Source of the DNA: Oscillatoria sp. SIO1A7
GTDB lineage: Bacteria; Cyanobacteriota; Cyanobacteriia; Cyanobacteriales; Laspinemataceae
DNA: 64,000 nt
Direction: 5' to 3'
Assembly: GCA_010672965.1 (NCBI GenBank)
Contig: JAAHFN010000005.1
Location: 295,847 to 359,846 of the forward strand
Each line of letters starts with the position of its first letter. Position 1 is the stretch's first letter. The notes beneath the pieces are model-generated. The model was not told the origin of the DNA, searched no databases, and saw nothing but the letters and a program-made list of their open reading frames with translations. Position numbers and translations under genes: made by a program. This document shows, in pieces, positions 42,804 to 52,204 of this stretch.

Positions 42804-45800
42804 ATGATAACTCTTCTCGGCTACCAGATTCGCGAGCAGATTTATGAAAGTGCTAATTCTCTAGTCTATCGAGGCATCCGCCAGTCAGACGATCGCCCGG
42901 TTATCCTAAAACTTCTCAAGCTCGACTATCCAACGCCAGAGGAACTGCGTCGGTACAAACAAGAATATGACATTACTCGGTCTCTAAATCTGGATGGGGT
43001 TGTTAGAGTATATGGTTTGGAAAAATATCAAAACACCTTAGTAATGTGTTTGGAGGATTTTGGTGGAAAATCTATAAGCAAATTAATAGAATCGCAAAAG
43101 TTAGCCCTGGATGAATTTCTGGCGATCGCCATCGATATAGCCGAGACTTTGGGTCAGATTCACGCCACTAACATAGTCCACAAAGATATAAATCCATCTA
43201 ATATAGTTATTAACCCGGCCTCTTTCCAGGTCAAAATCATAGATTTTGGTATTTCCACGGTATTATCCCGGGAAAACCCGACCTTCAAAAACCCGGCAGT
43301 CTTAGAAGGCACTTTAGCCTATATGTCGCCAGAGCAAACTGGCAGAATGAATCGCTCCTTGGACTATCGCACGGATTTTTATTCCCTCGGGGCTACCTTT
43401 TATGAAATGCTCGCCCATCAACTACCTTTTCAGACTACAGATGTTATGGAGTTGGTGCATTCTCATCTGGCCCTCTCTCCACTGCCCCCCGATCGGCTCA
43501 ATCCCGAGATTCCTGCCTGCCTTGCCAATATAATAATGAAATTATTGGCGAAAAACGCAGAAGACCGATACCAAAGTGCTTGGGGTCTAAAAGCAGATTT
43601 AGAAGAATCTTTGACTCAGTTACGGATAAATGGCAAAATATCTAGCTTCCCCCTAGGCAGTCGCGACATTTCAGAAAAATTTCAAATTCCCCAAAAGCTC
43701 TATGGTAGGCAGCGCGAATTGAAAATATTGCTAGCCGCCTTCGATCGCGTAGCATCCGGGCAGCAAAATAGCTTCTGCTTTGAGGATGAAGAGGAATTTC
43801 AAAAGTCAAAAGTCAAAAGTCAAAAGTCAAAAGTCAAAAGTCAAAAGTCAAAAGTCAAAAGTCATACCTCTGCAAGCGAGCTGATGCTGATTTCCGGTTA
43901 TTCCGGTGTTGGCAAGTCGGCGCTAGTTCAAGAAATTTATAAACCGATTACCCGACAAAAAGGCTATTTTATTTCGGGTAAATTCGATCAATATCAGCGC
44001 AATATTCCCTACTATGCAGCTATAGAAGCTTTTCAGGAGTTAATAAAGCAACTCTTAACAGAAGACGAAGATAGGTTAGAACGATGGCGCAATAAAATTC
44101 TAAAGGCTTTGGGAAATAATGGCGGGGTTATTATTGACGTGATTCCCGAGGTGGAACTGCTAATCGGGTCGCAACCTCCCGTCCCGCAACTGCCCGCAGC
44201 CGAAGCGCAAAATCGTTTCAATTTAATGTTTCAAAAATTTATCTGCGTTTTTACTCAACGAGAGCATCCTCTAGTTTTGTTTCTAGACGATTTACAGTGG
44301 GCAGATAGTGGTAGCTTGAAACTAATCGAAGTGCTGATGAATGCTTCGGATAACGAGAGACATGGGAAAGACTCGATTGGCAAAGAGGCGATCGCAGAAG
44401 CAGGAGCTTTACAGCCATCGTCCATCCGCAGCCAAGATATCGGTTCCCATGCCCCTTCTCTATTTTTAATAGGAGCTTATCGAGATAACGAAGTTTCCTC
44501 AGCCCATCCCTTGATGCTAACTATAGAAGAAATTAAAAAAGTAGGGGTACGGGTAAATAATATTTCTCTTGCTCCATTAGGTTTATCCTGCGTAACTCAG
44601 GCGATCGCCGATACCCTCAACTGTACGAACTCCCGAGCAATGCCCCTGGCTAAATTAGTCTTGGCGAAGACCGACGGCAATCCCTTCTTTATGAATGAGT
44701 TTTTGAAATCTCTCTATGCCGAAGGGCTGCTATATTTCGTTCTAGAGAAAGAAGCGACCGCTAAAGATGCGGTTAATCCGAGGGCTAGCTCGCTTTTAGC
44801 CGGTGGACTGTGGGAGTGGGATTTAGATCGAATAGAAGCGCGGGGCTTTACCGATAATGTCGTCGAATTAATGGCTGGCAAGATTAAAAAGTTAGCAGAA
44901 GCCACGCAACGGGCTTTGCAACTGGCAGCCTGCATTGGCAACCAATTCGACTTGAAAACTCTGGCAATAGTTTACGAGCAATCCCTGCAAAAAACGGCAT
45001 TAGCCTTGCGATCGGCTGTGGCAGAAAGTTTACTTTTGCCCCTGAGCGATGCTTATAAATCAATTGAATTGGGGATTGAAATTACCCAAACAAGCATTGC
45101 CCCCCAGTCCCCAAGTTATAAATTCGTCCACGACCGGATTCAGCAAGCGGCTTATGCTCTTATTCCCGAGGCAGATAAGCAAGCAGTTCATCTGCAAGTC
45201 GGCCAAATGCTGCTGCAACATACTCCCCTAGAAAAACGAGAAGAAAAAATATTCGATATTGTCAATCAACTGAATTTAGGCTTGGGATTAATCGACGCTT
45301 CAGGGGAGATACTATGCGAGCTGACTGGAGCCCAAAGCAATAATCTAGCTGGCTTAGCTGACGATAGCGTATATTTGAAGCAGTTAAACGAGTCGCTCTC
45401 TAGAACTCAATTAGCCCGCTTAAATCTCGTAGCTGCTCGGAAAGCTAAAGCATCGGCGGCATACAAAACGGCCTTCAATTATCTGCGCCTTGCTAGAGTT
45501 GTTTTGGAAAAAAATAGCTGGCAGGAGCAGTACGAGGTCACCTTGGCTATCCATGTGGAAGCAGCGGAGGCAGCTTATCTAAACGGCAAGTTCGAGAAAA
45601 TGAATAGTTTGGCAACTATTGTATTAGAGCGATCGCAAACCCTCCTAGATAAAGTAAAAGTCTATGAAACCCAGATTCAAGCTTCTATCGCTCGCAACAA
45701 ACTTCGAGAAGCCATCCAAACGGCCTTATTTGTTCTCAAGATGTTGGGCATTAGCTTTCCAGCGCAGCCCAGGCAAGGGAACATTGCCCTCGGTTTTTTG

Positions 45801-48518
45801 CGAACTAAATTAGAAATTGGTGGCAAAAAAATAGAATCATTAACCGAGCTACCGGAGATGACCGATCCCTACAAACTGACGGCGATGCGGTTTTTAGCAA
45901 ATATTTTTTCTGCTTCCTATCAAACGACTCCCGCATTGATGCCGCTACTTGCCTTCAAACAGGTAAATTTATCGGTTCAAAATGGCAATTCCCCCTTATC
46001 TGCTTATGGTTATGCTAATTACGGCGTTATTCTCTGTGGAGTCATAGGAGACATTGAAGCGGGCTATCGATTTGGCCAACTGGCTTTAGATTTATTAGAA
46101 AAAGTCGGCGCTCAGGAAATTAAAGCCAGGACTATTCATGTGGTCAATGCCTTGATTAGGCATTGGCAGGATCCGGTCAAAGATACTTTACGCCCGTTGC
46201 AGCAAGCCTATCAAATGGCTCTAGAAAACGGCGATTTAGAATTTGCTGCTTTTGCTGCCCACCAATATTGCCTGCATTGTCTCTGTATAGGCTCGGAACT
46301 GGAGGAGCTGGAACGGGAGATGGCTTCTTATAGCAAGGCGATCGCCTCTATCCAGCAAGAAACTGTCTTTATTTACAACGAAATTTATCGCCAAGCGGTC
46401 TTGAACTTACTAGGTAGATCCGAGAAACCTTGCTATTTACAGGGGGAAGCCTACGACGAGGAGAAAACGCTGCCCCTTCACCTCGAAGGGAACGATAGAA
46501 CCGCTATTTGTGTTGTATATTTATGCAAGCTCATCCTCGGCTATCTTTTTGAAGATTTCCAGGAAGCTATTGAATGGGCAGCCCAGGCAGAAGGATATTT
46601 AGAAAACGTAACCTCTTTGTTACTGGTGCCAGTCTTCTATTTTTACGATTCCCTAGCCAGACTGGCGCGATCGCCCGAGGCTAGCCGGGAAGAAAAGTCT
46701 ATCCTCGCGAAGGTGCAAGCAAATCAGAAAAAAATGAAGGTATGGTCTCGTCATGCCCCCAAAAATTACCTGCATAAGTTTGTTTTAGTCGAGGCAGAGC
46801 GGCATCGAGTTCTCGGTCAATCCGCTCGGGCAATAGACTTGTACGATAGAGCGATCGCGCTAGCTAAAGACCACGAATATATTAACGAAGAAGCACTGGC
46901 CAACGAGCTAGCGGCCAAGTTTTATCTGCAGCAAGGAAAGGTAAAAATTGCTGGGGCTTATATGCTAGAAGCTCGTTACTGCTATAGAAAATGGGGAGCT
47001 ACTGGCAAAGTTAAAGATTTGGAGCGGCGATACAGCCACTTACTGCCTGCCAATCCCGTTCCTGCTATTAAAGATACCAAGAGCGGTACGATTCAGACGC
47101 GCATGAATTCGGCGGAAATGCTGGACTTGCTGGCAGTGATGAAGGCATCCCAAGCAATTTCCAGCGATATCGTGCTAGATAAACTGCTGGCCAACTTGAT
47201 GAAAATTCTCATCGAGAATGCTGGAGCCCAATTTGGCTATCTGATTTTGGAAACTAAAGGTAAATTGCTGATTGAAGCTTCCGGTGGGTTCGACTCCGCT
47301 GGCTCTGAGTCTGGTGCGCCTTCCTCAAAGATAAGAACTATAGAAACAGCAGTCTTACAATCCATCCCCATCGATACAGCTCTACTCCCGGCATCTATTG
47401 TTAATTATGTGGCTCGCACTAAGGAAACAGTAGTTTTTAATAATGCCTCGCGGGAACTGGAAAATCCTTCCTCCAAAGTCTCTACACAAGATGACCCCTA
47501 TATTATTAATAATCAGCCCAAGTCTGTTCTCTGTTATCCTTTAGTAAACCAAGGGCAACTCAGCGGCATTGTTTACCTTGAAAATAATCTGGCCGTTGGA
47601 GCTTTTACCTCAGAGAGACTGGCGATGTTAAATCTCCTCTCCGCTCAGGCGGCGATTTCAATTGAAAATGCCCGCTTCTATGCCAATACAGCGGAACTGA
47701 ATCGGGCTTACGAGCGCTTTGTCCCCCGTCAGTTTCTCCAGTTTTTGGATAAAGATAGTATTGTTGAGGTTCAGCTAGGGGACCAAGTTCAGCAGGAAAT
47801 GACGGTGCTATTTTCCGATATTCGCGAATTCACTACTCTATCGGAAAGTATGACTCCCGAGGAAAATTTCAAGTTTATTAATGCCTATCTGTCTCGGATG
47901 GAACCGATTATTATCGACCATAAGGGCTTTATAGATAAGTATATAGGCGATGCTATTATGGCGCTGTTTTGCGGGGAGGCAGACGATGGAGTTAAGGCAG
48001 CGATCGCTATGTTGCAAAGGTTGGAAAAATACAATCAACAGCGCGATCGCCAAGGTTATATCCCCATTCAAATTGGCATTGGCATTAATACCGGCTCTTT
48101 GATGCTGGGCACCGTGGGCGGCTACAACCGCATGGATGGCACGGTAATTAGCGATGCAGTTAATGTCGCCTCTCGCGTAGAAGACCTGACCAAACAGTAT
48201 GGGGCATCTCTGTTAATCACTCACCATACATTTGCCCGCTTGCAAAATCCAGATAATTATTGTATTCGTCGCCTCATCGATCGCGTGCAAGTCAAGGGAA
48301 AATCAAAAATGGTCTCTGTTTTTGAGATCTTCGATGCAGATCCGCTACCTCTGAAAACTGGCAAATTAGCAACTTTACCCATATTTGAAGAAGCGCTTTT
48401 GTCCTATTATATGCAAAAATTCGCCGCCGCAGCAGAGGGATTTGAAGAATGCCTGCATCAGAGCCCCGAGGACAAAGTTGCTAGAATCTATTTGGAGCGA
48501 TCGCGAAGTCGATCTTGA
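42804..48518 (+). CDS. Giant sensor: Ser/Thr kinase - AAA ATPase - TPR-like - GAF - class III nucleotide cyclase
   Basis: 1904 aa. Kinase at ~1-270: VILKLLKLD, VHKDINPSNIVI with the catalytic loop HKD at 126-128, DFGIS, GTLAYMSPEQTGRMNR. An ORC/AAA16-type ATPase follows, with Walker A GYSGVGKS at 365-372, Walker B VLFLDDLQWAD, and the family motif SGKFDQYQRNIPY. A long helical region spans about 750-1420 and a GAF domain about 1440-1620 (NLMKILIENAGAQFGYLILE). The cyclase domain has metal-binding Asp1672 (FSDIREFT) and Asp1716 (DKYIGDAIMALF), with Lys1712 suggesting ATP as substrate; INTGSLMLGTVGG and SDAVNVASR complete it. It probably makes cAMP under GAF/kinase control. A nine-copy heptanucleotide at 43801-43863 is read in frame between kinase and ATPase. 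Confidence 0.9.
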   Translation: MITLLGYQIREQIYESANSLVYRGIRQSDDRPVILKLLKLDYPTPEELRRYKQEYDITRSLNLDGVVRVYGLEKYQNTLVMCLEDFGGKSISKLIESQKLALDEFLAIAIDIAETLGQIHATNIVHKDINPSNIVINPASFQVKIIDFGISTVLSRENPTFKNPAVLEGTLAYMSPEQTGRMNRSLDYRTDFYSLGATFYEMLAHQLPFQTTDVMELVHSHLALSPLPPDRLNPEIPACLANIIMKLLAKNAEDRYQSAWGLKADLEESLTQLRINGKISSFPLGSRDISEKFQIPQKLYGRQRELKILLAAFDRVASGQQNSFCFEDEEEFQKSKVKSQKSKVKSQKSKVKSHTSASELMLISGYSGVGKSALVQEIYKPITRQKGYFISGKFDQYQRNIPYYAAIEAFQELIKQLLTEDEDRLERWRNKILKALGNNGGVIIDVIPEVELLIGSQPPVPQLPAAEAQNRFNLMFQKFICVFTQREHPLVLFLDDLQWADSGSLKLIEVLMNASDNERHGKDSIGKEAIAEAGALQPSSIRSQDIGSHAPSLFLIGAYRDNEVSSAHPLMLTIEEIKKVGVRVNNISLAPLGLSCVTQAIADTLNCTNSRAMPLAKLVLAKTDGNPFFMNEFLKSLYAEGLLYFVLEKEATAKDAVNPRASSLLAGGLWEWDLDRIEARGFTDNVVELMAGKIKKLAEATQRALQLAACIGNQFDLKTLAIVYEQSLQKTALALRSAVAESLLLPLSDAYKSIELGIEITQTSIAPQSPSYKFVHDRIQQAAYALIPEADKQAVHLQVGQMLLQHTPLEKREEKIFDIVNQLNLGLGLIDASGEILCELTGAQSNNLAGLADDSVYLKQLNESLSRTQLARLNLVAARKAKASAAYKTAFNYLRLARVVLEKNSWQEQYEVTLAIHVEAAEAAYLNGKFEKMNSLATIVLERSQTLLDKVKVYETQIQASIARNKLREAIQTALFVLKMLGISFPAQPRQGNIALGFLRTKLEIGGKKIESLTELPEMTDPYKLTAMRFLANIFSASYQTTPALMPLLAFKQVNLSVQNGNSPLSAYGYANYGVILCGVIGDIEAGYRFGQLALDLLEKVGAQEIKARTIHVVNALIRHWQDPVKDTLRPLQQAYQMALENGDLEFAAFAAHQYCLHCLCIGSELEELEREMASYSKAIASIQQETVFIYNEIYRQAVLNLLGRSEKPCYLQGEAYDEEKTLPLHLEGNDRTAICVVYLCKLILGYLFEDFQEAIEWAAQAEGYLENVTSLLLVPVFYFYDSLARLARSPEASREEKSILAKVQANQKKMKVWSRHAPKNYLHKFVLVEAERHRVLGQSARAIDLYDRAIALAKDHEYINEEALANELAAKFYLQQGKVKIAGAYMLEARYCYRKWGATGKVKDLERRYSHLLPANPVPAIKDTKSGTIQTRMNSAEMLDLLAVMKASQAISSDIVLDKLLANLMKILIENAGAQFGYLILETKGKLLIEASGGFDSAGSESGAPSSKIRTIETAVLQSIPIDTALLPASIVNYVARTKETVVFNNASRELENPSSKVSTQDDPYIINNQPKSVLCYPLVNQGQLSGIVYLENNLAVGAFTSERLAMLNLLSAQAAISIENARFYANTAELNRAYERFVPRQFLQFLDKDSIVEVQLGDQVQQEMTVLFSDIREFTTLSESMTPEENFKFINAYLSRMEPIIIDHKGFIDKYIGDAIMALFCGEADDGVKAAIAMLQRLEKYNQQRDRQGYIPIQIGIGINTGSLMLGTVGGYNRMDGTVISDAVNVASRVEDLTKQYGASLLITHHTFARLQNPDNYCIRRLIDRVQVKGKSKMVSVFEIFDADPLPLKTGKLATLPIFEEALLSYYMQKFAAAAEGFEECLHQSPEDKVARIYLERSRSRS
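43801..43863 (+). repeat. Nine tandem copies of aaaagtc inside a coding region
   Basis: A 63-bp array of the perfect heptamer is translated as the repeated peptide KSKVKSQ in the linker between kinase and ATPase domains. 63 is divisible by 3, so the frame is kept. The complementary heptamer ttttgac is repeated in the spacer at about 37115-37141. Confidence 0.92.
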
Positions 48519-48523
48519 TAGTA

Positions 48524-48779
48524 GGGTGTGGGGTGTGGGGTGTGGGGTGTAGGGTGTGGGGTGTGGGGTGTGGGGTGTGGGAAGTGTGGGAAGTGTGGGA
48601 AGTAACCTTACCCGAAATTAATTATATCAAATCCGGTTAAACAGTTGCAGTTTGTAGGGGTTCCCCGTGCCCGCCCCGGCTGGCTTCCCCTCCTGCGGGC
48701 GGTGTGGGTGGGTTGGGGCGGCCGGGGCGGGCACGGGGAACCCCTACGGGATTTATTGGTAATTAACCGGATTTGATAT
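48524..48779. repeat. GGGGTGTG microsatellite and a complete ATATCAAATCCGGTTAA element
   Basis: 48524-48600 is a run of ggggtgtg/ggaagtgtg units. 48624-48779 (156 bp) has perfect 17-bp inverted ends ATATCAAATCCGGTTAA and its complement, and inside them a palindrome GTAGGGGTTCCCCGTGCCCG with its complement at 48730-48747. Confidence 0.82.
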
Positions 48780-48796
48780 TAATTATAGGAATGGCA

Positions 48797-49030
48797 ATGA
48801 TTACGAAAACGGTTGACGTAGAATCGCAAATAAGCCTAACCGAGTTATTGTCTTTACTAGACAAAGACACGGAAATAGTTCTGATGGAAGGCAGCACCAT
48901 GCGGGCTCGCGTAGTGCCTTGTGCCTCCTCATCTAAAAGACGGACTTTAGGATTGCACCGAGGAGCTATTTGGACGAGCGATGATTTTGACGAACCTTTA
49001 CCGGAAAAATTTTGTATGGGAGAGGCATGA
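48797..49030 (+). CDS. Orphan antitoxin-like protein
   Basis: 77 aa from the ATG at 48797 (AGGA 7 nt upstream; 48791 is an alternative). MITKTVDVESQISLTELLSL followed by GTEI-like DTEIVLMEGSTMRARVVPC and RTLGLHRGAIWTSDDFDEPL is the pattern of short cyanobacterial Phd-like antitoxins that precede PIN toxins. The usual partner should begin within a few bases downstream, but instead the 3' end of a convergent gene begins at 49049. The toxin is missing. The native function may be lost or act in trans. Confidence 0.65.
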   Translation: MITKTVDVESQISLTELLSLLDKDTEIVLMEGSTMRARVVPCASSSKRRTLGLHRGAIWTSDDFDEPLPEKFCMGEA

Positions 49031-49048
49031 AATATTGCTTTTCGCCTC

Positions 49049-49657
49049 TCAATTATCAATCTCAAGCCAACTTAGAAAAATCCCCAGAATTTTCCCAGGA
49101 TTCAGGGGATACTCTTTTAAATCTATCTCGATCGCCTTTCCCGCCTTTCCCGACAATCTCATAAATTGCCATAGACTTCCAGTCGTCACCGAGCCATAAA
49201 TTGTATCGATATTGTTGTTTTCCCTTTCATTGAACAATTGAGCGGCATACATTTCAGCCATACATTGCCCGAAGCCCGATTGAAGATTATCATTCTTGGC
49301 TTCTACTATTGCCAAGACCGGGGCTTCTATTGCTAGCTGCGAAACCGAGCGACTAACCAGAAAATCGCAAAATCCATTTAAGCCTTTTTCCTCATCGACA
49401 TTAAAGTCTCGCCCCGAAAATAAGCTGATTTCCCCGGCCTGCTTTTTTAACTCTATTAAAATTGGCGCTACAATCATCTCCGATCGCGCCTTTTCTGTAG
49501 CGATCGCCAAGGCTAAGGGCAAGTTAGTTGCCAAAGTCTCCTCCAGCCAGCCGCTATAGGGGGCCTCTGTAATATCGGCAAATAGCTCGAATTTTTCAGA
49601 AATCGCTAATCCTAAATCGTTCTTAATTTTGTCAATATTAAATTGGTTATAAGACAT
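49049..49657 (-). CDS. Putative PD-(D/E)XK nuclease-fold protein
   Basis: 202 aa. The core FCDFLVSRSVSQLAIEAPVL followed by AIVEAKNDNLQSGFGQCMAEMYAAQ has Asp, then E-A-K, then a helix with Q, the order of restriction-endonuclease-like folds. Upstream VAPILIELKKQ may be the first strand. No methylase or other partner gene is adjacent, so this could be a solitary type found widely in cyanobacteria. It ends 19 bp from the convergent antitoxin gene; tRNA-Glu lies 127 bp upstream on the same strand. Confidence 0.6.
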   Translation of the reverse strand: MSYNQFNIDKIKNDLGLAISEKFELFADITEAPYSGWLEETLATNLPLALAIATEKARSEMIVAPILIELKKQAGEISLFSGRDFNVDEEKGLNGFCDFLVSRSVSQLAIEAPVLAIVEAKNDNLQSGFGQCMAEMYAAQLFNERENNNIDTIYGSVTTGSLWQFMRLSGKAGKAIEIDLKEYPLNPGKILGIFLSWLEIDN

Positions 49658-49717
49658 TGGACCTTCTAGAGCGATCGCACATTTTATTGCCTACGAGCAA
49701 CCTGTAATCTGTCGCGG

Positions 49718-49760
49718 CAAAAAACAAAAAAATAATCGGACACCGACTTTTGGTGTCCGA
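49718..49760 (-). terminator. Terminator of the tRNA-Glu transcript
   Basis: On the minus strand TCGGACACC pairs with GGTGTCCGA (49736-49760) and is followed by an interrupted T tract (TTATTTTTTTGTTTTTT), 24 nt beyond the tRNA 3' end. Confidence 0.75.
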
Positions 49761-49783
49761 CCGGACGCATCTACTAGATCTAA

Positions 49784-49856
49784 TACCCCCAGGGGAATTC
49801 GAATCCCCGTCGCCTCCGTGAAAGGGAGGTGTCCTAGGCCTCTAGACGATGGGGGC
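49784..49856 (-). tRNA. trnE: tRNA-Glu (anticodon UUC)
   Basis: 73 nt. Acceptor GCCCCCA / TGGGGGT, D-arm with CTAGAGGCCTAGG, anticodon stem CCTCC / GGAGG with loop CTTTCAC (anticodon TTC), and T-arm CGGGG-ATTCGAA-TTCCCC fold normally. The 3' CCA is not encoded. In cyanobacteria this tRNA serves both translation and, via glutamyl-tRNA reductase, tetrapyrrole synthesis. Confidence 0.96.
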
Positions 49857-49972
49857 TTGTTTTCTTTTCACGTTTTCTAATATAACTCGGATTTTTCAAA
49901 ACGTCAACCCCTTTTTCAAAAAAAATGAAATTTTTTTTTTCCGGGCGAAGCCGAATCGGCTGAAACCCTCTC

Positions 49973-50788
49973 TCAGAGGGGGGCATCGGGCATTGGGCAT
50001 TGGGCATGGGAGAGACTAGAGGAGACCGGGAGACATGGGGACCAGGAGATAAGTATACAAGGGGGCCCAGAGGTACGGGGAGAGTGTGGGAAGGGTGGGA
50101 AGTGTGGGAAGAACTCTGCTGAAAATTCTCCTCTCCCCATGCCCAATGCCCAATGCCCAATGCCCAATGCCCCATGCCCCATGCCCAATCTCGGATTTAA
50201 GCTGGCCCCGGTGCGTCTAAGGACAATCCATAATATAGAACGAATGCAGTCGCGGAAGATGTGGAACCGGGACTCTGAGGGTACGCCTCCTGAAGGGACG
50301 GGAAGGAAAGTTACGGCAATGCCCTGGCTGCCGAGAACTAGAGAAGCGATCGCCCTGGCTCTAGGCATATGGTAGTCGGAAGTTATCAAGTATAAATGCT
50401 CTAGCTTGTTTGCGAGAAAATCATCAACGGTACAAGTAAAGTTAGTGACAGTATCCGTGGCACAGCGATCGTAATGGATTTGTTCCGGTGGAATTCCGGC
50501 TTGCCGGAAAATGTTGCCTTGCAATCGCTCTTCCAAATCGGATATTGCAGAAACCCAGATATCAAGATGGCGGTGAGACTGCCATAACTCAGCTGCAAAT
50601 TGGATTCTATTTGGCTTGCCATTGAGAACCAATATAGCTTGAGGTACTGGCGATCGCTCCAGAACAATCGCCGTTTGCAAGGGAATAAAACCAAGCAGCA
50701 TAATTATGGTCGCGAACAGCAGCACCTGCCAGAACTTTCCCGACCTCAATAGGCGCATTACCCCTATCTTGCGCGGCCAAAAACTCAT
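49973..50788 (-). CDS. YdcF/SanA-type (DUF218) membrane protein with repeat-derived tail
   Basis: 271 aa. A membrane anchor FWQVLLFATIIMLLGFIPL is followed by a DUF218 domain: AILVLNGKPNRIQFAAELW, ERLQGNIFRQAGIPPEQIHYD, CATDTVTNFTCTVDDFL, LYLITSDYHMPRARAIA, VPSGGVPSESRFHIFRD and IRSILWIVLRRTG. Relatives act in envelope polysaccharide or peptidoglycan homeostasis. The family domain ends near residue 200 (SLNPRLG). The last ~70 residues (GMGHGALGIGHWALGMG onward) are a translation of the microsatellite module at 49981-50190, so the native stop has been replaced. The start could also be the in-frame ATG 10 codons in. Confidence 0.78.
   Translation of the reverse strand: MSFWPRKIGVMRLLRSGKFWQVLLFATIIMLLGFIPLQTAIVLERSPVPQAILVLNGKPNRIQFAAELWQSHRHLDIWVSAISDLEERLQGNIFRQAGIPPEQIHYDRCATDTVTNFTCTVDDFLANKLEHLYLITSDYHMPRARAIASLVLGSQGIAVTFLPVPSGGVPSESRFHIFRDCIRSILWIVLRRTGASLNPRLGMGHGALGIGHWALGMGRGEFSAEFFPHFPPFPHSPRTSGPPCILISWSPCLPVSSSLSHAQCPMPDAPL
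49981..50190. repeat. Microsatellite module with GGGCATT / AATGCCC arms
   Basis: The left arm has three gggcattgg units (49981-50007), the right arm has five or more cccaatg units (50138-50188), and the centre holds ctgctgaaaattctcc (50117-50132) as in the folC module. It encodes the tail of the ydcF-like gene. Confidence 0.78.
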
Positions 50789-50816
50789 AAAACTTTTCTG
50801 CCTTTACTGCCCTTTC

Positions 50817-50959
50817 TATCAAGTCCGGTTACCCACAGAAAAAATTTGTATTCTCCCGTAGGACGGGCGTCCCGCCTGTCCCTCCCGCTCTTTGGGACAG
50901 GCGGGACGCCCTGTCCTTGCGCAGAAGCTTTTTTTGGGGCATTCAAACCGACATGATAT
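50817..50959. repeat. Divergent AAATCCGGTTAA-type element
   Basis: It opens TATCAAGTCCGGTTAC and closes AAACCGACATGATATTA. Inside is the GTAGGACGGGCGTCCCGCC palindrome with a GGACAGGCGGGACGCC arm. It fills the spacer between the ydcF-like gene and the SLH gene. Confidence 0.65.
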
Positions 50960-52161
50960 TACTGCCCCTCTTGCTGACTTTCAAGTTCCAAAGCGTCCCG
51001 AGCCGATAATCCTTCATTAAGAACGCCAAAATACCAGAGGGCAGCGGCTGCTTCCGCTCTAGTCACGGATTTCTTCGGTTGAAACAAGGTAGTGTAACCA
51101 AAACTGCGACGGATATTAGCAAAATCGCCATTTTGAAAATCAGCCAAAACAGCCCGCAATGCCTTGGGACTAATTTTAGCGGAGTCTTGGAAACCCCAAG
51201 TTTCTCTAACCGCCTCAATAGATGCTTTTGGCAAAGTCTTGCGAGTATCCAGAGGTAATTTCCACAGCAGCATATCTTCTCTGGTCAGGGGCGCATCCGG
51301 TCGAAAAGAAACAGCAGTGCTATCGCCGCTGAGAGGACTGGGAATAATCCCTGCATCGGCTAAACCTTGAATAGCTGGGAAATCTGGATTGGTTGCCAGG
51401 ACATCTTGAAAGGTAGGTTTGTCCGTTGCTGTTGCGGGGCGTATTTGTTGCGCTGGCCTATTGCCATAAATTTTATTATTGGCAGCCAATAGCCAACGAG
51501 CATATTCTCCGCGAGCTATAGGTTCTAATAAATAAATGGAACTTTTCGACTTATCCTCAGAACCAGATTGCTTTAAAGAGAAGACTCCCAATTCAATTAA
51601 ATCTTGGCTGTATTGCTGCAATTGCTTTGGAAGTCTATCCAGTGGCGAGGCAGGCTCTGACTGCGATCGCGATTCTGCTGGGGATTCTGCTGGGGATTCT
51701 GCTGGCGAATCTGTTGGCGATTCTGCTGGGGATTCTGCTGGCGAATCTGCTGGGGATTCTGTTGGGGATTCTGCGGGGGATTCTGCGGAAGGAACGGGGG
51801 TCGGTGCCGGAGAAGGGGAGCCGGGAGCCGCGCTTTCTTCAATTGTTTTTTTGTCGGAAGCTGTCGAGTTTTCTCCATCTGAAGTGGAATTTTCTGCTTG
51901 CTCCAGGGGGCGATCGGATTCGAGGGGTAAATTAGAGGACGAATTAGAAGGCGAATTAGCCTCCTCCGTTGGGGCGCTAGAGGGAGCGGGACTTGGGGAG
52001 GCGAGGCTTGGGGAGGGAGAGCTTTCTCCGAGCTGAGGGTCCGGTGCCAAAGATCGCTCCAGAGCTTCCCCCGCCCCAGTATTGGCACAGGAGCTTAGGG
52101 ATAATAGCAGCAGGCAAGTAGCAAAACTGCGGGTTAGAGCAGAAAGTTTGTCAGACAACAC
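50959..52161 (-). CDS. SLH-domain lipoprotein with Pro/Ser/Glu-rich repeat linker
   Basis: 400 aa. The signal ends in a lipobox-like LSLSSCANTG (Cys as lipidation site). A long disordered linker (~40-170) contains about ten copies of ESPAxSPAE-type units (AESPAESPTESPADSPAESP). The C-terminal half has S-layer-homology modules: FQDVLATNPDFPAIQGLADAGIIPSPLSG and FRPDAPLTREDMLLW, and VTRAEAAAALWYFGVL. It would be anchored in a membrane and bind secondary cell-wall polymer or peptidoglycan. Confidence 0.82.
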   Translation of the reverse strand: MLSDKLSALTRSFATCLLLLSLSSCANTGAGEALERSLAPDPQLGESSPSPSLASPSPAPSSAPTEEANSPSNSSSNLPLESDRPLEQAENSTSDGENSTASDKKTIEESAAPGSPSPAPTPVPSAESPAESPTESPADSPAESPAESPTDSPAESPAESPAESRSQSEPASPLDRLPKQLQQYSQDLIELGVFSLKQSGSEDKSKSSIYLLEPIARGEYARWLLAANNKIYGNRPAQQIRPATATDKPTFQDVLATNPDFPAIQGLADAGIIPSPLSGDSTAVSFRPDAPLTREDMLLWKLPLDTRKTLPKASIEAVRETWGFQDSAKISPKALRAVLADFQNGDFANIRRSFGYTTLFQPKKSVTRAEAAAALWYFGVLNEGLSARDALELESQQEGQ

Positions 52162-52204
52162 GGCGAAAACGGATAAAAAATATTCTCTTATAAGCTAGCG
52201 CGGT

